Part shown: positions 8,194 to 16,901 of the stretch, piece by piece
How the letters are laid out: each line of letters begins with the position of its first letter
How positions within the stretch are numbered: the first letter of the stretch is position 1
Source of the DNA: Candidatus Obscuribacter sp.
GTDB lineage: Bacteria > Cyanobacteriota > Vampirovibrionia > Obscuribacterales > Obscuribacteraceae
DNA length: 64,000 nt
Reading direction: 5' to 3'
NCBI GenBank assembly: GCA_016712465.1
Contig: JADJQZ010000001.1
Coordinates: 1,116,001 to 1,180,000, forward strand
The notes under the pieces: model-generated
Seen by the model: the letters and a program-made list of their open reading frames with translations, nothing else
Told to the model about the DNA's origin: nothing
Database searches by the model: none
Made by a program: the position numbers and the translations under genes

Positions 8194-9194
8194 CTTGGCT
8201 TGTCGTCTTGTTCAAGTTCTTGTTTGCGCAGCAAAATCATCTGCATGTTGGAGGTTTTTGCTCCCAATTTTGCCCTCACTATATCGAAACTGGTGAAGAG
8301 ACTCAATAGAAGCAAATTCTGGAAGGGGTTGAAGAGCCTGACAACCCAGGGGATGGCTATTTTCTCTTTCACTATGTGGTGCAACGAGTAAATCCAGAAA
8401 CTCTGAGCCGGCAGGTAATTGACCTCTTTGACTGTCAAACCGGCAGCCGCAGCAAGTTTTTCCAGGTTGTCGGGATTGAAGATGTACCAGTGCCTGGGAA
8501 AGTGATAGCCTCCCCAATAACGTTTGCGAAACAAGTCTACGTCCAGACTCTTGCTGTTGGGTGTCTCCACTACCAGTACGCCGCCCGGCTTGAGCAGTTT
8601 GGCCAGGGACTCTATCACCGCTTGCGGACTTCCTACATGCTCCAGCACTTGAAGCAGCACTATCAGGTCGAAACTGGCTGCCTCAAGGTCTTTTGCCGCT
8701 TCTTCCACTCGCCCCTGCACACCGTTGAAACCCTGCTTGCGAATTCTTTCTACGGTATCGCCGTTGATTTCCATACCGTAGAGGTTCTGGCGGGCATAAC
8801 CCAGTTCTGCGAGTATTTGCAGGTTTCTGCCGTTGCCGCAGCCCACATCAAGAAAGCGCAATTCCTTTGTGGAGACATGTTTGAGCCAGCCTCTGGTTTT
8901 TCTCTTGTCGAGGAAGTCTTTGGCTTTCACCGCCAGGGGACTTATGGCGCTGTCGTAATTGTAAGAATAATAGTTGGCCGGGTAGATGCGGCTTAGCTCA
9001 GCAGCAGTGGGTCTCGGGTTTAAATAAAGCGTATGACAGAGGGGGCAGTCGACCATGGTAAAGGTATCGCCGCTGGTGTCATACTCGAAATCGAGACCGC
9101 TAGCCACTACCGGCGCGCTCACGGCTTTGTCGCCGCAGACGGCGCAGACTGCATTCTCCATATTCAGTGGGGTTGATGCTGTCAGGGTGCTCAT
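8190..9194 (-). CDS. Class I SAM-dependent methyltransferase with N-terminal zinc-finger-like region
   Basis: A 334-residue methyltransferase. Residues 17-20 (CAVC) and a later CPLC followed by HTLYLNPRP form a Cys4 zinc-binding N terminus often fused to this methyltransferase family in surface-sugar and lipid loci. The SAM domain shows RFLDVGCGNGRNL, then LIVLLQVLEHVGSPQ and GGVLVVETPNSKSLD. The C-terminal 90 residues contain hydrophobic helices that may contact the membrane. It overlaps the desaturase and GT2 genes by four bases each. A role in modifying a lipid or sugar made by the operon is likely but the substrate is unknown. Confidence 0.8.
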   Translation of the reverse strand: MSTLTASTPLNMENAVCAVCGDKAVSAPVVASGLDFEYDTSGDTFTMVDCPLCHTLYLNPRPTAAELSRIYPANYYSYNYDSAISPLAVKAKDFLDKRKTRGWLKHVSTKELRFLDVGCGNGRNLQILAELGYARQNLYGMEINGDTVERIRKQGFNGVQGRVEEAAKDLEAASFDLIVLLQVLEHVGSPQAVIESLAKLLKPGGVLVVETPNSKSLDVDLFRKRYWGGYHFPRHWYIFNPDNLEKLAAAAGLTVKEVNYLPAQSFWIYSLHHIVKEKIAIPWVVRLFNPFQNLLLLSLFTSFDIVRAKLGAKTSNMQMILLRKQELEQDDKPR

Positions 9195-10336
9195 CCGGGC
9201 TGTTCTTTCGTCAAGAGTGTTACTTGTGAATCCTCTTCCGGCACAGGCAAACTGGCAAAAAGCTGGGCGAGAAAGCCTATATAGCTCTTGTGAAAGGTGA
9301 TGTCGGGGCTGTCTTTGAGCTTGTGGTAAGCCTTCTCACGGTTGTAGTAAGGCACCCTGGGGAAGAGATGATGTTCGGCGTGCAGGTGCATGGAATGCGG
9401 CGCAAAGATAATCTTCTCAAGCAAATTGGGCGTGAAACTGACCAGACGTTTGACGTCGGCTTTGCTGTCCGGTAGGACGGGCACGGCATGGTCGCAGAAG
9501 GCTCGGATTTCATCGGCCAGGAAGACGCAGACATAAATAGGTCCAATCCAGTGGCTGAGGTAATACCAGAGCGGTAGATGCAGGGCAAAAAACATGACGC
9601 CGAGGATGAGCAGCTGCCAGAGCGCCACGCTCAGCCGCGACCGGACGTAAGTGAGCAGCACCTGGCTCTTCTGCGTGCTTTTGCAGTTTCGGCTCTGGGG
9701 CAGATCGGCATAGGCTTCCTGGCTCTCCGGCTCAATGTCCTCGACAACGGTGCTGGTTGCTTTCAGGTTTTGATTAGCCTTGATGCTGCCCAGGGGCGAG
9801 ACCTTGAGGACGGTTTTGATGAAGGTCTTGAGCCCGAGGCAGAAGGAAAGAAGGCTTAAGAAGCTGTTTTTGTCGGAGAGGCGGTGTAAATAGCGGTCGG
9901 GATCATCTTCGTGACCCAGTCGCTTGTGATGGTCGAGGTGGTTGCGGCGGCCGTCTTCAAAGCCCATGAGCATGGGTGAGTAGATGAGCCAGCGGCAGAT
10001 CCGGTCATTTACCGAAAGACTACTATGGAGGCAGCCGTGCAAGCCGTCATGACCGAGGATGAAAAGTCCGTACTGACCAAAGCCAATTAGAAAGAAGGCG
10101 GCAGTGAGCGTGACGGCGGGCATAACCCCGGCGTTTCCGGCCGCCAGGCAGAGAGCTCCAAGCACTATTGAGAGCCAGTTGATGCCGAGGTCGAAGGCGG
10201 AACGGACGGGATTGAGCCTGAGCCATTCCTTTAATTCTGAAGCCGGTATAGAGGTTCTCAGGCGCCGTTGCAAAAGGTCTAGATTGGCGGGACTACCGGC
10301 ACCTTGAGGTTGAGAAATAGCACTATCGAGATTCAT
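9191..10336 (-). CDS. Membrane fatty acid desaturase
   Basis: A roughly 381-residue integral membrane di-iron desaturase. The three His boxes are present: HDGLHG (with a further His), HLDHH followed by KRLGHEDD, and HAEHHLFP near the C terminus. Paired hydrophobic segments lie between them. Enzymes of this kind insert double bonds (or hydroxylate) in acyl chains of membrane lipids. A charged loop of about 60 residues between the second and third boxes is an unusual insertion. It heads the minus-strand operon with the methyltransferase and two glycosyltransferases. ATG 10336 is preferred: the alternative TTG at 10384 lies within the U-rich tail of an upstream hairpin. Confidence 0.85.
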   Translation of the reverse strand: MNLDSAISQPQGAGSPANLDLLQRRLRTSIPASELKEWLRLNPVRSAFDLGINWLSIVLGALCLAAGNAGVMPAVTLTAAFFLIGFGQYGLFILGHDGLHGCLHSSLSVNDRICRWLIYSPMLMGFEDGRRNHLDHHKRLGHEDDPDRYLHRLSDKNSFLSLLSFCLGLKTFIKTVLKVSPLGSIKANQNLKATSTVVEDIEPESQEAYADLPQSRNCKSTQKSQVLLTYVRSRLSVALWQLLILGVMFFALHLPLWYYLSHWIGPIYVCVFLADEIRAFCDHAVPVLPDSKADVKRLVSFTPNLLEKIIFAPHSMHLHAEHHLFPRVPYYNREKAYHKLKDSPDITFHKSYIGFLAQLFASLPVPEEDSQVTLLTKEQPG

Positions 10337-10389
10337 AGAATAAATAGTATCCGCAAATTCACGGTTTGCTCTCGGCTGACCCAAAACAA

Positions 10390-10436
10390 ATACCCGAGAA
10401 TAGAATTCCCACTTGGAGAACTTTACCCTCGGGTAT
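10390..10436 (-). terminator. Terminator-like hairpin between the RRM/GIY-YIG pair and the desaturase operon
   Basis: A perfect nine-base inverted repeat, ATACCCGAG and CTCGGGTAT (10428-10436 and 10390-10398 read on the minus strand), encloses a smaller imperfect stem. It is followed on the minus strand by TTGTTTTGG. It lies 22 bases past the stop of the GIY-YIG-like gene and just before the desaturase gene. It could end the upstream transcript or act as an attenuator. The 29-base internal region makes it less compact than a classical terminator. Confidence 0.5.
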
Positions 10437-10458
10437 GTTTAGGTTTATCAATCAGCTC

Positions 10459-10812
10459 TTAGCTGGATGAATTACCCTGCGGATCGTATTCAGCGACCAG
10501 TTGTTCTTGCAATAGTCTTCTTTCCGAGCCGTTGGAACCGGGCATGGGATGATAGAAGACGAACAACTCGGCCGGGCGTCCGCCGTGGCGGTCCCACCAA
10601 TTGCCCACCTGGCTGTTGATACTCTGAGCCTGAATAGACAAGTCGTCGGCCTGACCAAAGAAGAGCACTGTGTGCGACTTGGGTCTGGCATCCGGATCTT
10701 GCTTGTAGGTGACGGCATAGAGCGCCGGGGTTACCGGAGGCTGCCATGTGTCAAGAGTACCAGCGGCGATGAACTTGATGCGCTGGCGTTTACCGAATGA
10801 GAGAGCAGCCAT
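10459..10812 (-). CDS. Small GIY-YIG-like protein, divergent
   Basis: A 117-residue protein. From residue 28 on it reads TPALYAVTYKQD, then SHTVLFFGQADDLS, then a C-terminal segment ERRLLQEQLVAEYDPQGN. The order (Ala-Leu-Tyr for GIY, Phe-Phe-Gly for YIG, a late Glu in a helix and a final Pro-x-x-Asn) resembles the GIY-YIG nuclease fold. The Arg usually following YIG by nine or so residues is not obvious, so activity is doubtful. The start ATG follows the TAA of the RRM gene with no base between, so the two are made from one transcript. Fold assignment is inference; it is otherwise an uncharacterised protein. Confidence 0.6.
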   Translation of the reverse strand: MAALSFGKRQRIKFIAAGTLDTWQPPVTPALYAVTYKQDPDARPKSHTVLFFGQADDLSIQAQSINSQVGNWWDRHGGRPAELFVFYHPMPGSNGSERRLLQEQLVAEYDPQGNSSS

Positions 10813-11100
10813 TTAGCGACGTCCGCCGCCGCGATGACCACCACCGGTGTTGGATTTGGGCTGGGAGATGCTGACGGAAATCTGTCTGCCGCCCAGGTCT
10901 TTGCCGTTCAAGCTGGAGATGGCAGCTTCAGCCATGGCTTGAGATTCCATTTCAACAAAGGCGAAACCACGCGGACGTCCGGTGTCACGGTCTTTGATGA
11001 CGTTTACGGAGCTGACCGTTCCTACCTGACCGAAAAGTGTTTGCAAATCGTCATCGGTGGTGGAGTAGGAGAGGTTGCCCACGAAAAGCTTGTTATTCAT
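10813..11100 (-). CDS. Single-RRM RNA-binding protein, cyanobacterial Rbp type
   Basis: A 95-residue protein made of one RNA-recognition motif (residues 3-80) with RNP2 as LFVGNLSY and RNP1 as RGFAFVEM, and a short Gly/Arg/His-rich tail. Size and layout match the Rbp proteins of Cyanobacteria and some other bacteria, several of which are cold-induced and bind single-stranded RNA. The aromatic residues of both RNP motifs are kept, so RNA binding is expected. It heads a two-gene unit with the GIY-YIG-like gene and has a leader region of several hundred bases upstream. An AAGG eight bases before ATG 11100 serves as ribosome site. Confidence 0.9.
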   Translation of the reverse strand: MNNKLFVGNLSYSTTDDDLQTLFGQVGTVSSVNVIKDRDTGRPRGFAFVEMESQAMAEAAISSLNGKDLGGRQISVSISQPKSNTGGGHRGGGRR

Positions 11101-11592
11101 ATTTATTACCTTATGTATTTCCTTCCAGGTTCATCTAAAAGGAGCAGTGCTGATTTCTGTAACTCGGGACCCTGTATTGCTTGCACTTACGGTTGGGATC
11201 TAAGGAGCATTTTGGTGCTTTACCCAGGGCTCAACCGGTTGTGCTTTTCGAACCGTGCTCAGAAATTTGTGCAGCGAAACTGCAAGATGAGAACTTGGCC
11301 TTCAATACAACCTTTCAATGATCGCACAGAATTGCATTTATTTGGCAAAGTTTGAAATTAATGTGAGTATTAAGATTGCGGCTGCTGTCCCGAAAGCTGG
11401 CAGGGGGCACCTTCCCGGCAAACGGGCGGGGGCTTTTCAGGGGCTAATTCAAATTCATCAAACTCAAAATTCGGGTCGATTCGGCCCTCGCGCAGCGGTT
11501 ACCGCGGCTCTCTGGTCCATGGGCTAAAATATCGATCTTGCTTAATTGGCGGCATTTTTTTGCCTATGACATCATCTTCGAGGCGCCCCATA
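11101..11592. other. Non-coding gap of about 490 bases between divergent genes
   Basis: This gap holds the divergent upstream regions of the RRM gene (minus) and the YyaL-like gene (plus). Part of it is AT-rich near 11310-11380. A 46-codon frame at 11215-11355 follows AAGGAG but its translation has no protein-like character. Long leaders are typical of rbp genes in Cyanobacteria, so regulatory RNA structure is possible. I could not identify a defined motif, a tRNA or a clear promoter pair. Confidence 0.4.
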
Positions 11593-13560
11593 ATGAAATC
11601 GATTCGGAGCCGATCTCTAAAGCGGAGCCTGGGTTTGGGCTTCGCGCTTGGCACCGGTACCCTCGCCCTGCAGGGCTTGACTGCCGCTCTTTGCCTCTCC
11701 TTCTTATTGCCCCTGGCGCCGCCGCCGCTCTCAATGGGGCCGGTGCCGGCTGCGCTGGCTGAAGGCAAGACCCTGGTGCGGTTTCGTTCTTTTGACAACA
11801 GTATTTTCGCCGAAGCCAAACGAGACAATAAATTCGTTTTGCTCGATCTGGAGGCTGTCTGGTGCCACTGGTGCCACGTGATGGATGAGAAGACCTACGG
11901 CAATGAGGCGGTGGCCGACTTGCTCAATTCCCGCTTCATTTGTGTCAAGGTGGATCAGGATGCTCAGCCGGACCTATCTGTAAAGTACGAGGATTATGGC
12001 TGGCCTGCCACAATTATTTTCGACGGGGAAGGTCGGGAGATAGTAAAGCGCTCGGGCTATATCAATCCTGAGAAGATGAAGGCTCTGCTGGAAGCCATTA
12101 TCAAAGATCCAAGCCCCGAAGAAGCAGAACCGCCGTCCGCAAGTCTCAGTTCTACTTCTGCTGCGGAATCTAATGCCGATGCCGAGTCAAAGAATCGGGG
12201 CGATTCCGATGCTAAGAGAGATGCCAATGACGGTCTATCTGAGACCTTGAGACAGGACCTTCTGGACAAGCATTTGCAAGGCTATGACGCCAAATACGGT
12301 GCCTGGGGAACCTACCAGAAATTCCTGGACTGGGACAGCGTGGAGTATTCCATGCTGATTGGGCTGGGGAAAGACCAGTCTGATGCCAGGTCTTACCAGG
12401 AACGTGCACGCAAAACCCTGGACGGGGAACTGAATTTGCTCGATCCGGCTTTTGGCGGCGTTTACCAGTATTCCACCGACGGAGACTGGAAGCATGCCCA
12501 TTTTGAGAAAATTATGCAGACCCAGGCTGAGAATCTGCGCATCTACGCCCTCGGTTCCATCCTGTACGGTGATAAACGCTACCTGCAGGCGGCACGAGCC
12601 ATAGCCGCTTATCTGCAAGAGTTTTTATGCTCCCCGCAGGGTGCGTTCTATACCAGTCAGGATGCGGATCTGGTTCCCGGCGTTCACAGCGGCGGCTATT
12701 TTCAACTGAGCAAGGAGGCGCGCCTGAAAAAAGGTTCGCCCCGTGTCGATAAGCACATTTATGCCCGGGAGAATGGCTGGGCCATTTGCGCTCTTGCTCA
12801 CCTTTACGGAGCCACAGGCGATGGAGCTTATCTGGACCAGGCTCTGAAAGCGCTCACCTGGATCGAAGCGAACCGCAGCCTCGGTGACGGCGGTTTCAGC
12901 CACGATCAAAAGGATGCCTCCGGACCCTACCTGGGTGACACTCTGGCCATGGGGCGGGCTTATCTGGCTCTCTACGGTGTCACCGGTCGGCGTAATTATT
13001 TGCAGGCGGCCGAGCGCTGCGCTGATTTCATGGAAGCTCAGTTTCGTCTCAAGAACGGCCCGGGTTACGGCAGCGCCCGGGACAGCGGCGGCCCCATTAA
13101 GCCCGTGCCCTTGCTGGATGAGAACGTGATGCTGAGCCGTTTTTGCAATCTGCTCTACCGTTACAGCGGTGAGCCTCGTTACCGTTCCATGAGTGCCGAT
13201 GCCCTGCGCTATCTGGCTCAACCGGAGGCCGCCTTGAAGCGGAAGATTCTGGTAGCCGGTATTTTGCTCGCCGATGCCGAGTTTAGAAACGAGCCCACGC
13301 ATATTACAGTGGTGGGTCCTCGGGGCGATGAACTGAGTCAGATGCTCTTTGCTGCCGCCAACAAATTGCCTCTGGTTTACAAGCGAATCGAGTGGTGGGA
13401 TGCTTCGGAAGGTCCCATGCCCAATAAAGACACTGAGTTGCCGCAACTGTCACAACCGGCTGCCTTTGCTTGCAGTGATGGGCGCTGCTCTCGACCGGCC
13501 CATTCGATTGTGGAATTGACGGCGATTTTTGAGAAACTGACCGGGCGTAAGGGTAAATAA
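11593..13560 (+). CDS. Exported YyaL/DUF255 thioredoxin-domain protein
   Basis: About 655 residues. The N terminus is a long signal sequence or anchor (basic, then Leu/Ala-rich to about residue 57, ending AALAEG). Next is a thioredoxin-like DUF255 domain with WCHWCHVMDEKTYGN and the VKVDQD strand. An Asp/Ser/Ala-rich linker follows (about 180-225), then an alpha/alpha-barrel region with repeated helical hairpins containing GGVYQYSTDG, YTSQDAD and GGFSHDQ. YyaL/SPATA20 proteins are mostly cytoplasmic with unknown substrate, so the export signal is notable. ATG 11593 is chosen because GAGG lies nine bases upstream; the frame is open from TTG 11560. Confidence 0.8.
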   Translation: MKSIRSRSLKRSLGLGFALGTGTLALQGLTAALCLSFLLPLAPPPLSMGPVPAALAEGKTLVRFRSFDNSIFAEAKRDNKFVLLDLEAVWCHWCHVMDEKTYGNEAVADLLNSRFICVKVDQDAQPDLSVKYEDYGWPATIIFDGEGREIVKRSGYINPEKMKALLEAIIKDPSPEEAEPPSASLSSTSAAESNADAESKNRGDSDAKRDANDGLSETLRQDLLDKHLQGYDAKYGAWGTYQKFLDWDSVEYSMLIGLGKDQSDARSYQERARKTLDGELNLLDPAFGGVYQYSTDGDWKHAHFEKIMQTQAENLRIYALGSILYGDKRYLQAARAIAAYLQEFLCSPQGAFYTSQDADLVPGVHSGGYFQLSKEARLKKGSPRVDKHIYARENGWAICALAHLYGATGDGAYLDQALKALTWIEANRSLGDGGFSHDQKDASGPYLGDTLAMGRAYLALYGVTGRRNYLQAAERCADFMEAQFRLKNGPGYGSARDSGGPIKPVPLLDENVMLSRFCNLLYRYSGEPRYRSMSADALRYLAQPEAALKRKILVAGILLADAEFRNEPTHITVVGPRGDELSQMLFAAANKLPLVYKRIEWWDASEGPMPNKDTELPQLSQPAAFACSDGRCSRPAHSIVELTAIFEKLTGRKGK

Positions 13561-13675
13561 CTCAGTTTGCTCCCCTGGCTTTCCTGTCGGCACTCTCCGG
13601 CAGACCCGGCGCTTCAGGCAAGTTAAACTCATCTATGAGACAATTATCGGCCAGTTAATGGAAAGGGAATGTCCC

Positions 13676-13918
13676 ATGGATGATGCGACCCCAGTTATCG
13701 CCGACCGGAAGCCCTGCATTCTAGAGCTGGAGCCGGGTGAGTATTACTACTGCACCTGCGGCCGTTCAAAGGGGCAACCCTTTTGCGACGGGTCCCATGC
13801 CGGTACTAGTTTCTCTCCTCTTCAGTTTACGGTGACTGAGAAAAAGCGGATGGCGCTTTGTGCTTGCAAGCACACGGGCCATGCGCCACAGTGCGATGGT
13901 ACTCACTCCAAACTTTGA
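13676..13918 (+). CDS. CDGSH iron-sulfur domain protein, two clusters
   Basis: An 80-residue protein with two CDGSH-type motifs: CTCGRSKGQPFCDGSH and CACKHTGHAPQCDGTH. Each has three Cys and one His, which in this family hold a redox-active, acid-labile [2Fe-2S] cluster. Tandem short forms are common in bacteria; proposed roles are electron transfer and iron or redox sensing. ATG 13676 has AAAGGGA seven bases upstream, better than ATG 13658. Its TGA is embedded in a GAGGAG that probably serves as ribosome site for the next gene, so the two are likely coupled. Confidence 0.85.
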   Translation: MDDATPVIADRKPCILELEPGEYYYCTCGRSKGQPFCDGSHAGTSFSPLQFTVTEKKRMALCACKHTGHAPQCDGTHSKL

Positions 13919-13934
13919 GGAGTTGCGACCGGTG

Positions 13935-14915
13935 ATGGAACTAGCAGCTATATGGCGAGGGCTTGTCTCTAGAAGTACCAGGATACTCTTTGCCGGTATC
14001 GTATTGACCGCTCTCGCCACTGAAAACAGTGCCGTCCAGGCTGCCCAGGATACTGCCACGGTTGTCGGTACTGATACTGCCGGCGGTGAAAAGGCGGCTT
14101 TGGCGAAGCCGAGCCGTGCGGGTAAAATAAAACGTCGCTTCGACCAAACTTATAAGCTCTGGAACAGCGAGCTAGACCGCTATGTGGTTGACGGCAACGT
14201 AAACTATGGACTCTGGCAGAAGCATCAAGAAGGGCTGAAGCGCTTTCTCAAACAAGTGGAGACGCTTTCTGAAAGTGAGTATGAAAGCTTCAGTCGTCAT
14301 GAGAAGTTAGCCTTCTGGCTCAATGTCTACAATGCGCTCATAGTCAAAACCGTGCTTGATCACTATCCGATCAACGGCAAGATCGCCCAGTATCCCAAGG
14401 ATAGCTTCCGCCAGATTCCTAATGATTGGGAAGCGGAGAAGTTCAAGGTGATGGGAAAGGATATCAACCTCTATCAAATTGAGCATGAAAAGATTCGCCG
14501 TGATCTAAGCGATCCGCGCACCCATTTTGCCGTGGTATGCGCCTCTCGTAGTTGCGGCAAGCTTTTCAGTAATCCTTACCTGGGCAAGGAACTGGATAAG
14601 CAACTGAACGAAGCCGCTCAGCGTTTTTTGAACGATAGTAAGAACCTTGAACTTGATCCTGAAAACGGCGTCTTCAGAGTCTCCAAGATCTTTTCCTGGT
14701 TCACTCTCGACTTCGCCTCCCGCGGGGCTTCCAAGCCGGTCTTTCCTCCCCCGGGGGACGAAGAAATTGTAGCTGCCTTCATTCGACCCTATTTGAAGGA
14801 GGGGGACCAGAAGAAGCTCTTTCTCATCCTGAAGAATCTCAAGCAGGTCAACTTCGACTACCTGCCCTACGACTGGTCTTTGAACGACACGGCTACCGCA
14901 CCCTTGCATCAATAA
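13935..14915 (+). CDS. Exported DUF547 protein
   Basis: A roughly 326-residue protein with an N-terminal signal or anchor helix (about residues 12-30), then a DUF547 domain. The recognisable core is EKLAFWLNVYNALIVKTVLD, followed later by HFAVVCASRSCGKLFSNPY and the DFASRGASK region. Conserved Cys, Arg and Tyr residues of the family are present. No biochemical role is established for DUF547. GAGGAG at 13917-13922 overlaps the stop of the CDGSH gene and can serve GTG 13932 (nine bases) or ATG 13935 (twelve bases). The open frame continues up to 13860, inside the CDGSH gene, but those residues do not look native. Confidence 0.75.
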   Translation: MELAAIWRGLVSRSTRILFAGIVLTALATENSAVQAAQDTATVVGTDTAGGEKAALAKPSRAGKIKRRFDQTYKLWNSELDRYVVDGNVNYGLWQKHQEGLKRFLKQVETLSESEYESFSRHEKLAFWLNVYNALIVKTVLDHYPINGKIAQYPKDSFRQIPNDWEAEKFKVMGKDINLYQIEHEKIRRDLSDPRTHFAVVCASRSCGKLFSNPYLGKELDKQLNEAAQRFLNDSKNLELDPENGVFRVSKIFSWFTLDFASRGASKPVFPPPGDEEIVAAFIRPYLKEGDQKKLFLILKNLKQVNFDYLPYDWSLNDTATAPLHQ

Positions 14916-14965
14916 GGGCGGTTGTGTCTGCAGTGGACTTTTCTTGAAGCTTTCAGGAAAGGTAC

Positions 14966-15352
14966 TTATGCCGTGCGGGGGCGAATCGCTTCAGCCATTT
15001 TCATAAGTCCCGTTTGTGCCGCCGGGTTTTCTTGATTCATGGCTGCTTTCTGCAAAAGATCGGCTACCGGTGCTCGGTCAGTGTTGGTGAAGCCGCCTTC
15101 GCTGAAGGCGAACTTGAGAAAGTTCTGCGTCAGTTTGAATTTTTCCGGCGACATTTGCTCGTCATCGCGAAGCAGATTTTTAGCAGTGTCGATGTTGGTG
15201 AGGCGGAGCTCAGCCGGGTTGTGTTCCGCGGTAGCAGGCAGGTCGCGAGTGCGCATGGACTCAAGCTCGTGCTGAAAAGCCTGGGAGTCTGCATGGGCTA
15301 CGTGTTCTTTCGGAGTTTCGCTAAAGAAGGAGTTGTCGTTGCCTTGAACCAT
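14966..15352 (-). CDS. Hypothetical protein, soluble and charged
   Basis: A 128-residue protein without recognised domains, signal peptide or membrane segment. It is polar and mostly helical in character, with a central segment reading EKFKLTQNFLKFAFSEGGFTN and an Ala/Gln-rich C terminus. Codon use looks like the neighbours'. It lies convergent to the DUF547 gene (50 bases) and downstream of the 418-residue protein gene on the same strand (110 bases). ATG 15352 has only a weak GGGTAA upstream. I do not recognise the family. Confidence 0.5.
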   Translation of the reverse strand: MVQGNDNSFFSETPKEHVAHADSQAFQHELESMRTRDLPATAEHNPAELRLTNIDTAKNLLRDDEQMSPEKFKLTQNFLKFAFSEGGFTNTDRAPVADLLQKAAMNQENPAAQTGLMKMAEAIRPRTA

Positions 15353-15462
15353 GATATTACCCGCGCGCCTTATGCCATTAATGCCGTCTTGAAAGCCGGA
15401 ACATACTTATCAGATCAGGTTGTACCCGAAAAGAGGCTCTGCCAGACGCCCCTTGGAAACAA

Positions 15463-16719
15463 TTAATTTTCAGGTGCCGGTGGTACCTTCGCGTCACCAC
15501 TCAGGGCCGCCACCAGAAAGTTGCCGGCGATTGCTTGCCTGAGACCAATGCCGATGATGGGAGCAGGGTCGGGCAGGGCATTGTTGAAAGCGCGATCGGC
15601 ATTGTTGTCGAAGTGACCGACCAGGTGCAAAACTCTGCCCGCGCCGTAAGGAAAAGTCAGGGCCAGGATACCCAGATTGGAGCATTCTCTCTGCATTAGA
15701 TCGCGGCTGCGGGCCAGCACCTGCACTTCTCGTCCTCGCAATACTTTCACTGTCTGGCTGCGATTCTCCAGCTTCCAGTAGGCAACCCGCGGTACACCCA
15801 CAAGTAAGACGGGGTCTTCATCCACCACAACGGCGTCGACGATGCTGCTTTCCGTATAGTCGCTGTTCCATTCCACATAACCGGGAAAGGCTTTTTCCAG
15901 GCAGGAATCCAATGCCCAGTCTGTGGTCAGCAAGTAGCCGCCGCCGGAGACGAAGTCTCTCACTCTCTGCACGGCGCCGGCGTCTAGATTGGCGCCGCAG
16001 TTTACCACCAGGATGCGGGTCTGGGCCAGGTCGGTTTCCTTGAGCTTGTTGGAAGTGATGCGAGTGAACGGCAGCCCGTAGCCGCGCAAAATGTGACCGG
16101 CGTCGTCCCACTGGCCTTTCACTTCGATAATAGTGGTCTTGCTGAATGCGGCGGCGATGCCGGCATGATATTGCTCCAGCCAGTTTTTGAAAGTGGAGGG
16201 CTGCACGGCGATGGTACGGGGCGGCTCCAGATAGGGTGATTGCTGGAGAAAGCGGGAACCCATTTTGTCGAGACCGCGATTGTTGCGCTCGAATCTTCGG
16301 TAGGTACTGGAACTGATACCGCCGGTCAATGTATTGCTGCCGGATTTGATCTGTAGAACCGGATTGGCGGACTCTGCCGCCGCACCTGGCTGAGCTTGCC
16401 CTGCACCGGCATCGCCCTCCGTAAAATTCTCGCTGCCGCTACTTCCTGTCTTACGGCGTGATTGTGGACGACCGCCTTCCGTTTCGGGAACAGCTTCTCC
16501 CCGGTCCTGATTATAGTTTGGCTGCGTTTGCGGTCTGCGTCTTGAGGACGGGCGCTCTCGCATCTCTTCCGTGTCGCCGTCGACCCAACCGTTATCATCG
16601 CCGCGGGCGCACGGTGGGCTGACCAGAGGCGTAAGGGCCAGGGTCAGGCAGAAGAGCCCGGGCAGGACCGACAGCACTGAATGGCGTTTGTCTGAGGTTG
16701 GTAAGTTCTCTGGTGGCAC
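15463..16719 (-). CDS. Exported protein with glutamine-amidotransferase-like (GATase1/DUF4159-type) fold, unknown function
   Basis: A 418-residue protein. Residues 14-38 form a signal peptide ending near PPCARG, followed by about 100 residues of Arg/Glu/Gln/Gly-rich low-complexity sequence. The globular part (about 165-410) has TRILVVNCGANLDAGAV, then RDFVSGGGYLLTTDWALD, and later GAGRVLHLVGHFDNNADR. The order resembles class I glutamine-amidotransferase-like folds found in ThuA/DUF4159-type proteins, in which a three-dimensional 'line in the sand' loop lacks the catalytic triad. It may be a binding domain. The start is GTG 16719 without a clear ribosome site, so the N terminus is uncertain. 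Confidence 0.6.
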   Translation of the reverse strand: MPPENLPTSDKRHSVLSVLPGLFCLTLALTPLVSPPCARGDDNGWVDGDTEEMRERPSSRRRPQTQPNYNQDRGEAVPETEGGRPQSRRKTGSSGSENFTEGDAGAGQAQPGAAAESANPVLQIKSGSNTLTGGISSSTYRRFERNNRGLDKMGSRFLQQSPYLEPPRTIAVQPSTFKNWLEQYHAGIAAAFSKTTIIEVKGQWDDAGHILRGYGLPFTRITSNKLKETDLAQTRILVVNCGANLDAGAVQRVRDFVSGGGYLLTTDWALDSCLEKAFPGYVEWNSDYTESSIVDAVVVDEDPVLLVGVPRVAYWKLENRSQTVKVLRGREVQVLARSRDLMQRECSNLGILALTFPYGAGRVLHLVGHFDNNADRAFNNALPDPAPIIGIGLRQAIAGNFLVAALSGDAKVPPAPEN

Positions 16720-16901
16720 GATTTACAACACAAGGGGCGCTCTATTGAGCTGTTTTGAGCGTTCAGACCCAGTCCGTTCCGTTTTCCAAAGGGAAGCTCA
16801 AGTCAGCTCAGTATAGCCCATAATTCAGGCTAACCCAAGAACCATGGGGCGACACCACTTGCAAGGATGCTGCTGCGCTTGCTTTATGGCGATCAAGATT
16901 G

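Noticed and set aside
11215..11355. Short coding frame (46 codons) after AAGGAG, starting GTG 11215
   Set aside because: The translation is not protein-like and it lies in the leader region of the RRM gene on the opposite strand.
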